Origin: Silene conica
Lineage: Eukaryota > Streptophyta > Magnoliopsida > Caryophyllales > Caryophyllaceae
Direction of reading: 5' to 3'
Length of the DNA: 64,000 bases
Assembly: GCA_029255685.2 (NCBI GenBank)
Contig: CM055315.2
Span: 27,657,501-27,721,500, forward strand
This document shows positions 44,901 to 55,173 of this stretch, piece after piece. The translations under genes were made by a program, and so were the position numbers. The notes beneath the pieces are model-generated. The model did not search any database. It saw nothing but the letters and a program-made list of their open reading frames with translations, and was not told the DNA's origin. Positions within the stretch are counted from its first letter, which is position 1. Each line of letters opens with the position of its first letter.

Positions 44901-45771
44901 ATATACGCGTTGATTTGTTGCCATGTCTCTGTATTAGCTATTATTAAGGTTACTCCGTATAAAGTATTGCTTTCTACTGTTTGATGTCAATTAATACTAA
45001 TGTGGAATAGTGGTGTTTACTCATAACGGAAGATGGCTTGATAGGTTGAAGAGGAGACAGGGATAAACTTGAAAGTAGAGGACATGGTTGAACTTACTTC
45101 ATTTTTGGATCCATCAACCGGCCGTAAAGTTTTCCCTTCTCCGGTTAGTCTATTGGCCTGGAATCTTGACTATTGTGTTCATATTTGCATTGTCGACTTG
45201 TGGCCTATACCCATAAAATGAAACCGGGATTTCTTAAACAGATATGAATACATAGTATCCAGTACATGGTGTGCGCTTAAAAAATTATGATGTAGATTAA
45301 GCAAATAGTCTGAAAGGAATACACATGATACCGATTGATGGTTTGCTGAGTGGTGAGCGAATCTGGTAACTCAGCTGAAGGCCAATTGAGTGCCTCTCGT
45401 TGGCTTTGCTTCCCTAATCACTTGTGTATTCTTCTTGACAACCACTGTTATTGAATGGTTGGACGGAAGGAGTTAGCATTTTCAGCGAGCTTTTAGTTTT
45501 TAAAAATACTCCTCATTTTCTTTCGCCCTTTGCATCTTAGGGGGGCTGTGACGAGGAGCTTAGCTTCTTCTTGTATCAAGGGAAGGTAGCCAAAGAGACA
45601 ATCCAAGAGTTACAAGGTAAGAAAACAGGTCTCCAAGATCATGGGGAGCTTATAAAAGTACATGTAGTTCCATATAAACAACTGTGGCGTGCAACAGCTG
45701 ACGCCAAGGTTCTCATGGCTATCACTCTCTATGAAATGGCCAAGAGGGAAAACCTGCTTCCAAAGTCTTAA
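41973..45771 (+). CDS. NUDT14: Nudix hydrolase, NUDT14 / ADP-sugar diphosphatase type, chloroplast-targeted
   Basis: Seven exons: 41973-42193, 42726-42831, 44087-44164, 44365-44457, 44567-44659, 45045-45143 and 45541-45771, giving 306 residues without a stop. The family hydrolyses ADP-glucose and related ADP-sugars to AMP and sugar phosphate. The first ~42 residues are rich in Ser/Thr/Arg/His and lack acids, like a plastid transit peptide; a second ATG at MSSES (42092) would give a cytosolic form. Then come VAAPGITPSEFR, the GVDYFGKRVGFLKFKADI strand, and the Nudix box (residues 181-204, GMLDDDQGDF...REVEEETGI) with catalytic REVEEE. As in this subfamily, the box is one residue longer than the standard and has Gln in place of the first Glu. 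Intron 1 has a GC donor (AG|GCAAGT). Introns 1 and 2 carry transposon insertions. Confidence 0.93.
42226..42743 (+). repeat. Four tandem 91-bp repeats across intron 1 and the exon 2 start
   Basis: Units at 42226-42300, 42317-42393, 42578-42653 and 42670-42743 share GATTG(A)AACTTTGAGC, TTTGATTGAAATAATTTGTG, GGGTTTGATCACAGGAG and TGATTGATTC. After removing the Stowaway insertion between units 2 and 3 the spacing is 91-92 bp. The last unit contains the acceptor and the first bases of exon 2; units 1 and 3 keep intact AG acceptors as decoys, and unit 2 has lost its AG. Confidence 0.85.
42397..42565. mobile_element. Stowaway-like MITE in Nudix intron 1
   Basis: Ends CTCCCTCCGCCCCGGTTA and TACCGGGATTGAGGGAAG are inverted. 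TA follows on the right; the left TA is not clear. Inserted between the second and third 91-bp repeat. Confidence 0.75.
42938..43501. mobile_element. MULE-type foldback MITE, family M2, in Nudix intron 2
   Basis: 564 bp with about 100-bp inverted arms of the wording GGGAAGTTCTATGTTGTACC / GCAACGTAGAATTTCCC. Same family as 50692-51241 (GGGATATTCTACGG...). The flanking 9-bp pair TATTTTCTC / TATTTCTTT is diverged, so this is an older insertion. Confidence 0.75.
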
Positions 45772-46208
45772 ATCACGCTGGAGCCAACAATTATATTTGC
45801 AGTCCTGTGTAGCAGGACATGATGTGCTATCGATTCTTTGTAATTGGAGCACAGTAAATCTCGAAAACAAACCTGTGTATTCGTATCATACCATCGAATA
45901 TGTTTAAGCAATTGGTATGATTGATGATACGAATAAACATATGTTGGGAATGTGCGCGACTATAATGGAAGAGATGCAGTTCGGAGTATTTTTTTACAAC
46001 TCAATGGAGAATGGAGATGTGAAGCGATTTCGGAATGCCACATTGCCTTACTAGCTGCAAGTTTACACTTAAACAGGCATTATTCGAAGGCATGTACAAT
46101 CAAATATGACTATTTATTTGTTTCATATGTTTTGTTTGTCGGCCAATTAAGTGCAATCAAATACGACTATTTATTTGTCATTTTTTCTCACTTAGTTTAT
46201 TTTGTTTA
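45772..46208. other. 3' UTR of the Nudix gene and short duplication
   Basis: Transcribed-looking 3' flank. The phrase CAATCAAATA(T/C)GACTATTTATTTGT occurs twice (about 46098 and 46152). Confidence 0.5.
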
Positions 46209-46758
46209 AATATGGAAAACCGACTAAGATGGTTTGGCCATGTGAGAAGGAGACCTATGGACGCAGCGGTTAGGAGGTTGGAGACCTGGGGTGCAGAAAA
46301 TGTTGCTAGGGATTGAGGGAGACCTAAACAAACATGGAGAAGAGTGATTGAGCACGATATGAGATATCTCGGGTTTCAGGAGGGGATGGTGATGGAGAGG
46401 GCACTATGGAGGGATATGATACACGTGGATATCTAGTATTTGATGTTTTTATTAAGTTTTCTAATTTTTATTTTTATTTTTTTTGGACTTATTACACTTT
46501 TTCCCAAAAACTTCTATATTAACTTTTACTTTATTTTTCAAAATCACTTTAAGTTTTATTCTTGATTTAATTTTTAGGTTTTTATATATGTGATAAGTTC
46601 GATTTAAAATCTATAAAACCTCTTTGTCTTTCATTTTCTGTTTTACTCCACTTCCGTTTTACCTTTTCTTTCTTTTTTCTCTTGTTGAGATGTGAGTTTA
46701 CCCATGGTGTTCCAAAAGATGATTCATGTCAATCGACCCTAAATAATTTTGGGACTAA
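46209..46758 (+). mobile_element. RTE-type LINE, 5'-truncated, left part
   Basis: From 46212 the frame reads MENRLRWFGHVRRRPMDAAV, a TGA in the middle, then GRPKQTWRRVIEHDMRYLGF and ALWRDMIHVDI: the C-terminal tail of plant RTE-type LINE polymerases. The 3' UTR follows, with TCAATCGACCCTAAATAATT and GGGACTAA typical of the RTE tail. The tail is interrupted at 46758 by a PIF/Harbinger element and resumes at 63312 with GGCTCTGATGTTGTTGTTG. Confidence 0.82.
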
Positions 46759-48535
46759 GGGTGTGTTTGGATACAATTTTAGGAGGGAAAGGGAAGTGAG
46801 GTGAGGTGAGGGCAGGGGAGGGGAGAGGAGGGGAGGAGGAATTGTGGTTGTTTGGATAATAAAAATTTTAAGAGGGAAATGGGAGGGGATAAAAGAGGGA
46901 CATAATGAAGGATGTTATGGAATATAATGAATAATGACAATGACAATAATACACTTCCAATACCACTATGAAACTTTGAAGTCATGTTTTTCTTCCAAAT
47001 CTCACCTCCCTAGGAAAGAAATCAATCAATCAATGTATATATATAATTAAAGAAGGCTTTTTTCGAGTAACGTGGTAGTCTCCAACTATTATAAAACTCT
47101 ATTTTTATAAATAATAATTTATTTACAATTTTTATATTATAATTAGAAAATAAGAAAATAATTAATTAATTACAATTTTTCTATTAGAATTAGAAAATAC
47201 GGAGTAGTTGATTAGATAATAATTTATTTATAATTTTCCTATTAGAATTAGAAAATAAGAAAATAATTAATTAATTACAATTTTTTTATTAGAATAGAAA
47301 ATGGTTTATTATTTATAAATTTCCTATTAGATTTAGAACAATATTATTATTTAAGATTTGTATACTTACTATATATGGTTATTAACTTATTCAATATTTC
47401 GATTAAATATGAAAACGGTAAATGAGTTAGAACATAATTGCAAATCTTAAAGAAAAATAATTTTCTAAATCTAAAAGGTAATTTTAAGTAGCCACCTATT
47501 TTTTAATGCGAAATAAATGAGATAATATCTTTAATTAAGTAAAACGGAAATAAAACAAATGTCAAATATACTATACTTTAGGAGTATAAATATAACTATT
47601 AAAGACCACAATGATGATTTAGATAGATTAAGTGGAATAACTGTGTGGATGACATTTATTTAAATGAGTGTTGAATGGTATTTCATAGACAACAAAATAT
47701 TCTTTTCATGCGTCTTTATAGATGAGACATTGTTTTATATAGTGACGTATTTTTTATGAGAGTGGGGTGGATAGGTTTTGAGGGAGGAGGTAAGTGTCTT
47801 AAGGGGTAGGATTACGCTCCAACGTTTAAGAGTGTAATTTGAGTAGTACAACAAAATCTCGATAGGTTGGGATAATTCAGGGATACAGTTGATGATTTTG
47901 ATGATCAAGTTGGTTAGTTGGGTTGTGAAGTTTCGATTTAATGAGTATAAATATATAACTATAAATATAAATAATAAAGAACACAATACGTACGTGAGTC
48001 ACGCGGAATAACTGGTGAGATGAAATTTAATTGTGTATTAGAAGTAAGGTATTTCATAAACAACAAAATAATGACAAATAAAAAGTGTTTTCGAGACGAA
48101 ATTATTTTAGCAGTAAAAGAACGAAATTATTTTTAATCATAATATTAGATTATAGTTTATTATAGTCTGTATTCTTTTTGTTCCTCCATATTTCCAACTT
48201 ATTTTTTACAATAAGATATTGCCTTTTAGGGTAGTGGTTAATTTTACATTAGATCTGTCGATTTTTGTTTTTAGGAATCGGGGTAGATATGTCTCAAGGG
48301 ATAAAGTAAGTGTCTTGGGGGTAGGGTTACTCTCCGATATTTAAGTGTGATTTGAGTTGTACAAAAAATGTCGATAGGTTATGGTTGTTCAGGGATAAAG
48401 TTAATTCTGTTGATCAAGTTGGTTAGTTAGGAGTGAGAATGGTACGAAGAATACATGAATGCATGGTATGGGAAAATGGTACATATGTACTAAGGTTATG
48501 ATTAGAACAACTGAAAAAGTAAGTAGATAAATTTT

Positions 48536-50022
48536 AGGAAAAATTATGAATTACCACCTAATATGTTCAATTGTTTACAAATTACCACCTATTATACTCA
48601 ACTTTACAAATAACCACCTAACTTTCTTATTTACCCCCACCAATTCAACTTATTTCACATGGTTATGACGGTTTTGCGTAATTATCGACTCGGTTTTATT
48701 TTAACGACTTAGGATCATTTTTTATGACCAAACTACCCTTACTAATTATTAGATACACATCAACTTCTTTTTTTCACCTTTCCCTTCTATCGTTCACAAT
48801 CAACAACAATTATTTCCTAACCCTAGAAATCGATTTAGAGATTTCTTATTTTACCCTCTTTCAACACCCTTAATTTACAATAGTTTATCAACACCAAATA
48901 AAAAATGACCTCTTATACTTCCTAGCTGATGATTTTAAGCAGATCGGTAGCATGCTCGCTTAGCAGCTCGGACGATGTCCTCAACCTACATAGATAGTGG
49001 AATGCAAAAATAAGGTTCTGAATTATCACAAATTACAGAGGTTCAAGGATCAATCCTCTCAACAAGCAATTTTGAGAACAAGAGTTAGCTCAAGTGGTAA
49101 GAGCTCTCTTATCCCAACCTCGAAGTTGGGGGTTCGATTCTCACCCGCGACATAGTGCGCTCACTTGAACCAAAAAAAAAAAAAAAAAAAAAATTATCAC
49201 AAATTACAATCAAAGTTCAAGATTCAAAGTCCATTCATGAATAATGAATCATACAATGCTGCAACTTGTATGAAAAAATGCGCTCTAGATAACGAAAAAA
49301 ACACAGTTCAGTTCTAAAAGTACAGATTGTATCAGGACAGCAGAATTAACTCTACCCAATATCCTACTAGTACCATAATTGTAATCAGAAAAAAATTGAG
49401 ACAACCAATTTGTCTCTCTTAAGACGGGTATATCCGTCTTAAAATTAAAACGGTATATCCGTCTTAAAATTAAAACGGGTATATCCCTTAAGACAGTGGA
49501 CAAAAACATATGACAATGATTGTAAAACAAAAATAACGCTTGAAAATTAAAGAGAAGAACAAAGCATCATATAAAGTAATTGAATGTTAGGAAAGATAGA
49601 TACCTTCTATTTCTCTTATGCTAATTTTTTTTACTCTACTTGTAATTTTCTTGCTTCTCTTTCCATTAAAGATAAATTATTGTAAATTAAGGGTGTTGAA
49701 AAGGGTAAAATAAGAAATCCCTAAATCGATTTCTAGGGTTAGGAAATAATTGTTGTTGATTGTGAACGATAGAAGGGAAAGGTGAAAAAAGAAGTTGATG
49801 TGTATCTAATAATTAGTAAGGGTAGTTTGGTCATAAAAAATGATCGGAGGTCGTTAAAATAAAACCGAGTCGATAATTACGCAAAACCGTCATAACCATG
49901 TGAAATAAGTTAGATTGGGGTGGGTAAATAAGAAAGTTAGGTGGTTATTTGTAAAGTTGAGTATAATAGGTGGTAATTTGTAAACAATTGAAAATATTAG
50001 GTGGTAATTCATAATTTTTCCT
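48536..50022. mobile_element. Foldback MULE-like element with ~350-bp terminal inverted repeats
   Basis: 1,487 bp. The arms 48536-48889 and 49675-50022 are almost perfect inverted copies (start AGGAAAAATTATGAATTACC). Direct repeat AAATTTT on both sides (48529-48535, 50023-50029), 7 bp or 8 if a flanking T is counted, slightly short of the 9 bp typical for Mutator-like elements. No transposase. A SINE lies in the loop. Confidence 0.85.
49021..49208 (+). mobile_element. tRNA-derived SINE with 17-bp target duplication
   Basis: Contains a Pol III A box TAGCTCAAGTGG (about 49087-49098) and B box GGTTCGATTC (about 49131-49140), then ends GAACC and an A run of about 20. A perfect 17-bp repeat AATTATCACAAATTACA flanks it (49021-49037 and 49192-49208); imperfect similarity (GTTCAAG.ATCAA) continues for some 18 bp beyond, so the true duplication may be longer and the body may start nearer 49060. 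It is too short and lacks a folded acceptor stem to be a tRNA gene. Confidence 0.85.
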
Positions 50023-50691
50023 AAATTTTAATTCAAAGTTCTATTTATTTTGTGAAAATAACAGAGGCATAAATACTGTAAAAATAGGTTAAAAATATCT
50101 GAAGTGACATGTATATATACTTAATTTTGATTGTTATAGGGAAGGGTTGATTTTATACTAGATGTGTCTATTTTATTTTTAGGGGTGGGGTAGATAGGTC
50201 TCAAGGGAGGAGATAAGTGTCTTAGGGGGGTAGGGTTACTCTCGGATGTTGAATAATGTGATTTGAGTAGTACAAGTAAATGTTGGTACGCTGAGGTTTC
50301 CAGGGATATATTTTACAACTAATTTTGATGGTTAAGTTGGTTAGGTGGGTGAGAAGGGTACTCAACGGGTAAGATTATTCTCCGACGTTTATGAGTGTGA
50401 TTTAAGAGATAGAAAAATATATTCATATGTGGGACCGAGGTTGTTCAAGGATAAGGTTATGGTTATGGTTATGGTTAATTCTGATGGGTTTGGTTGGTTA
50501 GTCGGGTGGAAATGGTTTGGATATGGAAAATGGTGGATAACGTTAGATATTGATTGGAGAAGGTAAATAGATAAATTTTATTTGAAAAGTGTATTATATA
50601 AAAATAAAAACTGATAAATAATATAAATATTGGGTAAAAACCTTTAAAATATCATGTGTATAAACTCAATTTTGTTTATTTGTTAAAAATA

Positions 50692-51241
50692 GGGATATTC
50701 TACGGTATACCCTCGTATTTTTCGGTTTTCTATGTTGTACCCCTACATTTTATAATTTCTATGATATACCCTTAAACTTCTAACTTATTCTCCATAATGA
50801 CCTCCTCCAAATCTCCATTAACACTATTACTATAAAAAGTCATAATTTGACATTTATTTTGACCTATTAATGTGGTATCACCATTCTATATAGAAAGTAT
50901 CACAAATATCTTTAAATAAGCAGAAACTTCTATTGAAAAACATATGTTATGAAGCATGAAATAATAATAGCAATTTGATGAAATTGAGTTAGATTTGTAT
51001 ATTATTTGGTTGGTTAATGGTAATTCGGCGAATTAATAAGTAATTGAGAAGGTTTTCGAGTAATTGAAATGTTAAATAGATTATTTAATAGATAAATTAA
51101 GAAATTAAGCTAGCAAAACCAATAAATAAGGTCATTGTATAGACTAATGTATAGAGTTTAAGGGTATACCATAGAATTTAAAAAATATAGGGGTACAATG
51201 TAGAAAATTGAAAAACTCGAGGATACACCGTAGAATATCCC
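50692..51241. mobile_element. MULE-type foldback MITE, family M2, with 9-bp target duplication
   Basis: 550 bp with inverted arms of about 110 bp (GGGATATTCTACGGTATACC at the left, its inverse at the right). It is flanked by the perfect 9-bp repeat TTAAAAATA (50683-50691, 51242-51250), the Mutator signature. Confidence 0.9.
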
Positions 51242-51250
51242 TTAAAAATA

Positions 51251-52351
51251 AAACTAAACAATCAAATGTTATATTCATCTAATCGGATGCTTTCTTGGGT
51301 CGGAGCATAAATTTTAATGGTGAATGACTTTATATTGTTTTTTGTGCTATTAAATTAGAAAATCAGAAAATAATAAAGTATTTATGATTTTTCTATTAGA
51401 ACTAGAGTATAGTTGATTATAGAAAAATAATTTATTTACCACCTTCATGTTATCATCAGAAAACAATAAATTATTTACAATTTTTTTATTAGAATTAGTT
51501 ATTTACAATTTTTTACCTCTTATTAAATTTTGAAAATTATATTCTTTAATATTTGTATGCTTTCTATTTAAATTTTTTTCCAACTTTTCTAATAAACATG
51601 AAGATGTGAAATGGGAAGAAAAGTACTAACTTAGTTAGTTTTCCTTAAAATGGAACTCCGTCTTAACATTATAAGGGGTCAAAAGACGTCACAAATCTAT
51701 TGCTTTTCTGTATGCATCGTGTTTTTATCTTATCCATATTACTTGACCTTTCTTATACTTAAAATGGAATCTCTTCTTAATTAAGAAATTGTGGAACTAA
51801 TATGGGATAATATTTCGGTAAATAGCTCTATACAAATTTCTGCCTAAAAGAAACGTATACGATCAAGACACATTCGACCAAGTTAATTAAGAGAAACACC
51901 ATTATTACTTTTGGTACAAGAGCAACACTACTATTCAAGTGGATATTATATATTTTCCTACTCAAGAATGCGAAGAAAATGAGATTTTTTAATTAAATAA
52001 AAAAAAGATTGATGTTAAATATATTATACATAAGATAAATCCAAAAAAATTACGATTTAAGAATCATATATATAAACAACATCGACCACAATGATGACAT
52101 AGATGGGTTTAGTCGAATAATTGTGTGGATGAGAAGAAATTTAAGTGAGTATTGCAAGACATTCATAAACAATAAAGTAATGAAAAATGAAAGGTATCTT
52201 CGAGACGAATATAGTACAGTGTAAAAAATAATTTTTTTTAGTCATAGTTATATGATAATAGTTTATAGTCTATTATTTTGTATAATATATTTTTAACTTA
52301 TTCTTTACAGATGAAACATTGTTTTATAGGGAGGAGGTTGATTTAACACTT
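51251..52351. other. Helitron interior, AT-rich
   Basis: AT-rich DNA with one unit part of the internal repeat family (about 52080-52220). No coding. Confidence 0.5.
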
Positions 52352-52356
52352 GATGT

Positions 52357-53427
52357 TGTTGGAGCTTGTGTCCTCCACATGTAGTGTAATAACGTCATTG
52401 CACATACCCTTGTACGGACAAGTGGGAGATTGTTGGGGCTGGTGTCCTTGACAATTAAGTACAATGACTTATTAAATCTCTTTAAGGATCACAAAGGCAT
52501 ACTTCAGTATTATTACCAGTTGATCCACGTTTATCAATAACGGTTGGCTTGCTAGATAAGTTTGACGTTATTGTCATACGGATGGCGGTGGTCAACTGGT
52601 CCCTATACGTCACACCTATAGGACACGTTTGAGAGATGTGAAGGTATGAAAATACAGTCACATTTTGCCGGATATGACTAAACGGTTAGTCAGAGGTATT
52701 GACTACTAAATTAGTCAATAAGATGTTGAGATTATTATTTAATACGGATTAAATAAATTTTAGCTAATACGGATTACATGATCAAATTCGTAAATTAAAT
52801 ACAAACAGTTATATTTAATTAAATATTGTATTCGCGAATTAATATAAACAGTTATATTAATTTAGGTAATTATACAATATCGTATTTTATCAGACCATTA
52901 TTAATATATCGACTGTATTAATAACTGATAACATGTTACGATTTATAAATAAAACCCGCGGACAACTTATAGCTAATTGGGTCGAATCACGCATTGGGAT
53001 AAGGTAAGAGTGGAAAGCCCACTCCTACCCAAACCCTATTTCGGCCGGCTAGTATTACAAAAGGAGGAGACTTCTCCTTTTGTCAGACTACTCTTGTTGC
53101 ACTGTTTAATAAATCTCAAAAGAAAATTAGGGTTTGAGAGCATTCTTCTCCCATAACCCAGATCTCACATCTAAAACTCAAAAGGCTCTCCCAATATTGC
53201 AAGGCAGTTGGAGAGGATTTCTAGCACACGCGGCCACGTCTCATTCTAAGTCTTGGGTGCAAGTTATAGGAGGGAATTTGTTTTAATTCCTGTTCTTAGG
53301 CCTTTTACGCGAGGACTAAAGGTTGTACTTCTTTTCTTATGCTTTTTAATCTTATGACGATATTCACGACTGTAATTTTCATTATAATCCTGCAATTAAA
53401 GGGCGAATACACGTTTTATTCCCCACA
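52357..53427 (+). repeat. Copia 5' LTR
   Basis: 1,071 bp. TATAAATA at 52944-52951 is the likely promoter. The first 74 bp end in a copy of the purine tract (CAAGTGGGAGAT, to 52430) followed by a second LTR-like start TGTTGGGG at 52431. Confidence 0.95.
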
Positions 53428-55173
53428 AGTGGTATCAGAGCCTTAGGCCATGAAATTTTACAATTGTGTCGTTCATAAGATTTAAAATTTTGAAAAACCG
53501 TGCATTCTGCCTTGGCACTCGATCGAGTCTCTGTTGCACTCGATCGAGTGCCCTTGTACCAGGCCTCGTGCGTGTGATTTTAGGGTTGCAATCGATCTTG
53601 TTTTCGATTCTTATTTGCATATTGTTAAGTAATCGATATTTTTAGCAATATGTGGATCTTTTGTTGTTTTTATTTTTGATTTACAAGTTTTATATCAAGA
53701 TAAAAACTCGGTTTGATTTAAAAGTGCAGCGATTTGCAGTTTTTACGAGCCACTCGATCGAGCCATGCTGCACTCGATCGAGTGACACTGACACTCGATC
53801 GAGTGCCCCTGTTGCTCGATCGAGTGCTCTCGTTTCGGGCAGTTTGTTTTTGAAAATAACTTGTTTTCTTATTTTCACATGGCTTAAAATAATATACTGT
53901 ATACGGAAATAGTATATTATTTAGTGAAACGGTTCACCCTCGTTTGATACATATTGTTTTAAAACAGTTTAAAATAATGGATTATATGTTTATTAAAATT
54001 GGTGATTAAAGCGGTATAGTCACATAATTTTAATCTTAAAAGGTGGTTTGGTATAAATTTATTAATCATAATAACAGTATTATGTCATGTATAAATTTTA
54101 TTTAGTTGATGCATTTTATTTATCGTCCTGTGAATGCCTTGAATGCTTTCAATAACGTATTTAATTTTTGCAAACGGTTGTAACTTAGTGTGGCCTTAGA
54201 AGATTGTGTCACCGTAATGATGGGACACAGTCTTGTTTGTAATTTTGAGATCTTGAATCTCCGTTTTGGGTTTTTGCCATGTAATTACTTTTGTATTTAA
54301 ATTAGAATGTATCTAGGATTACTTTTGTAATTTAAATTAGTAATTTTGTGAAGACCAAAGACAAGACGGAGACCGGATGCTCACTCCCGCTGCAAGGACC
54401 AAGATGGAACATCAAGACAAGCTTCTAGGGTCCAACGGTGGATTCCAAGTTGTTTTATGTTTATTTTGGTAGGATAAGCCACACTAGGACTTTTATTTAC
54501 GTTTATTGCATTTATCTTTATGCTTTCATCGATAATAGCTTGCATCATATTCCGCCTAAAAACCAAACCACCTATATCATGCCTGAAAACTGACTCATGT
54601 AGAGGTCACGCGTTAGTTTTCTGTGTCAATACAGATGTCACATGTCAATTGCTAAGCCATCACTTTATTTAATTCATTCACGCAAATGCTAGTTTTTAGT
54701 TCACTTAAATATGGTTAAATAAAAGTTGATGGGGTCTTCCTCGTATAACCAAAAATTGAGATTAGTCTTTATAAATCAGCCTCCCATGAATCCCTTCTTC
54801 GTCGGTAGGCATAATATGACCCCTTCTACGTCGGGTAAGTGGGAACAGATGATTTATTTTATCTCAACATCATGGTCACTCGATAATATCTAGTGACTGA
54901 GATGGACTAATAGATAGGATATACAGAAATCTATCGACCAAGAGTTCCAACGATTGGAATTAGCCAAACTGTGGGCTTATCAATATACGGAAATTGAGTC
55001 TTGGGATCGTTTATATAATTCTTGAGGGAGATCAATTATATAAATGCTTGAGTCTACGAGTTTAAATTCAATTTAATATAGACTTAAATCACAACAATAA
55101 GTTGCTTATATGGTTTTGTTTTATCTTCTTTTTCAGTGTAGAACACGTTCATTAAAACTGCTGTATAACTAAA
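53428..55173 (+). other. Copia leader with palindromic CTCGATCGAG cluster
   Basis: An untranslated leader of about 1.75 kb, long for a Copia element. It holds two clusters of the palindrome CTCGATCGAG (53518-53550 with two copies, 53753-53827 with four). Short open frames across it are not supported. Confidence 0.7.
53430..53442 (+). other. Copia primer-binding site
   Basis: TGGTATCAGAGCC, complementary to the 3' end of initiator methionine tRNA, the usual minus-strand primer of Copia elements. Confidence 0.93.

Noticed and set aside
49081-49155. Possible tRNA gene (A and B boxes)
   Set aside because: A poly-A tail and a 17-bp target duplication surround it and the acceptor stem does not form; a SINE explains it better.
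53652-53912. Open frames in the Copia leader
   Set aside because: They read through the palindrome clusters and have no coding character.
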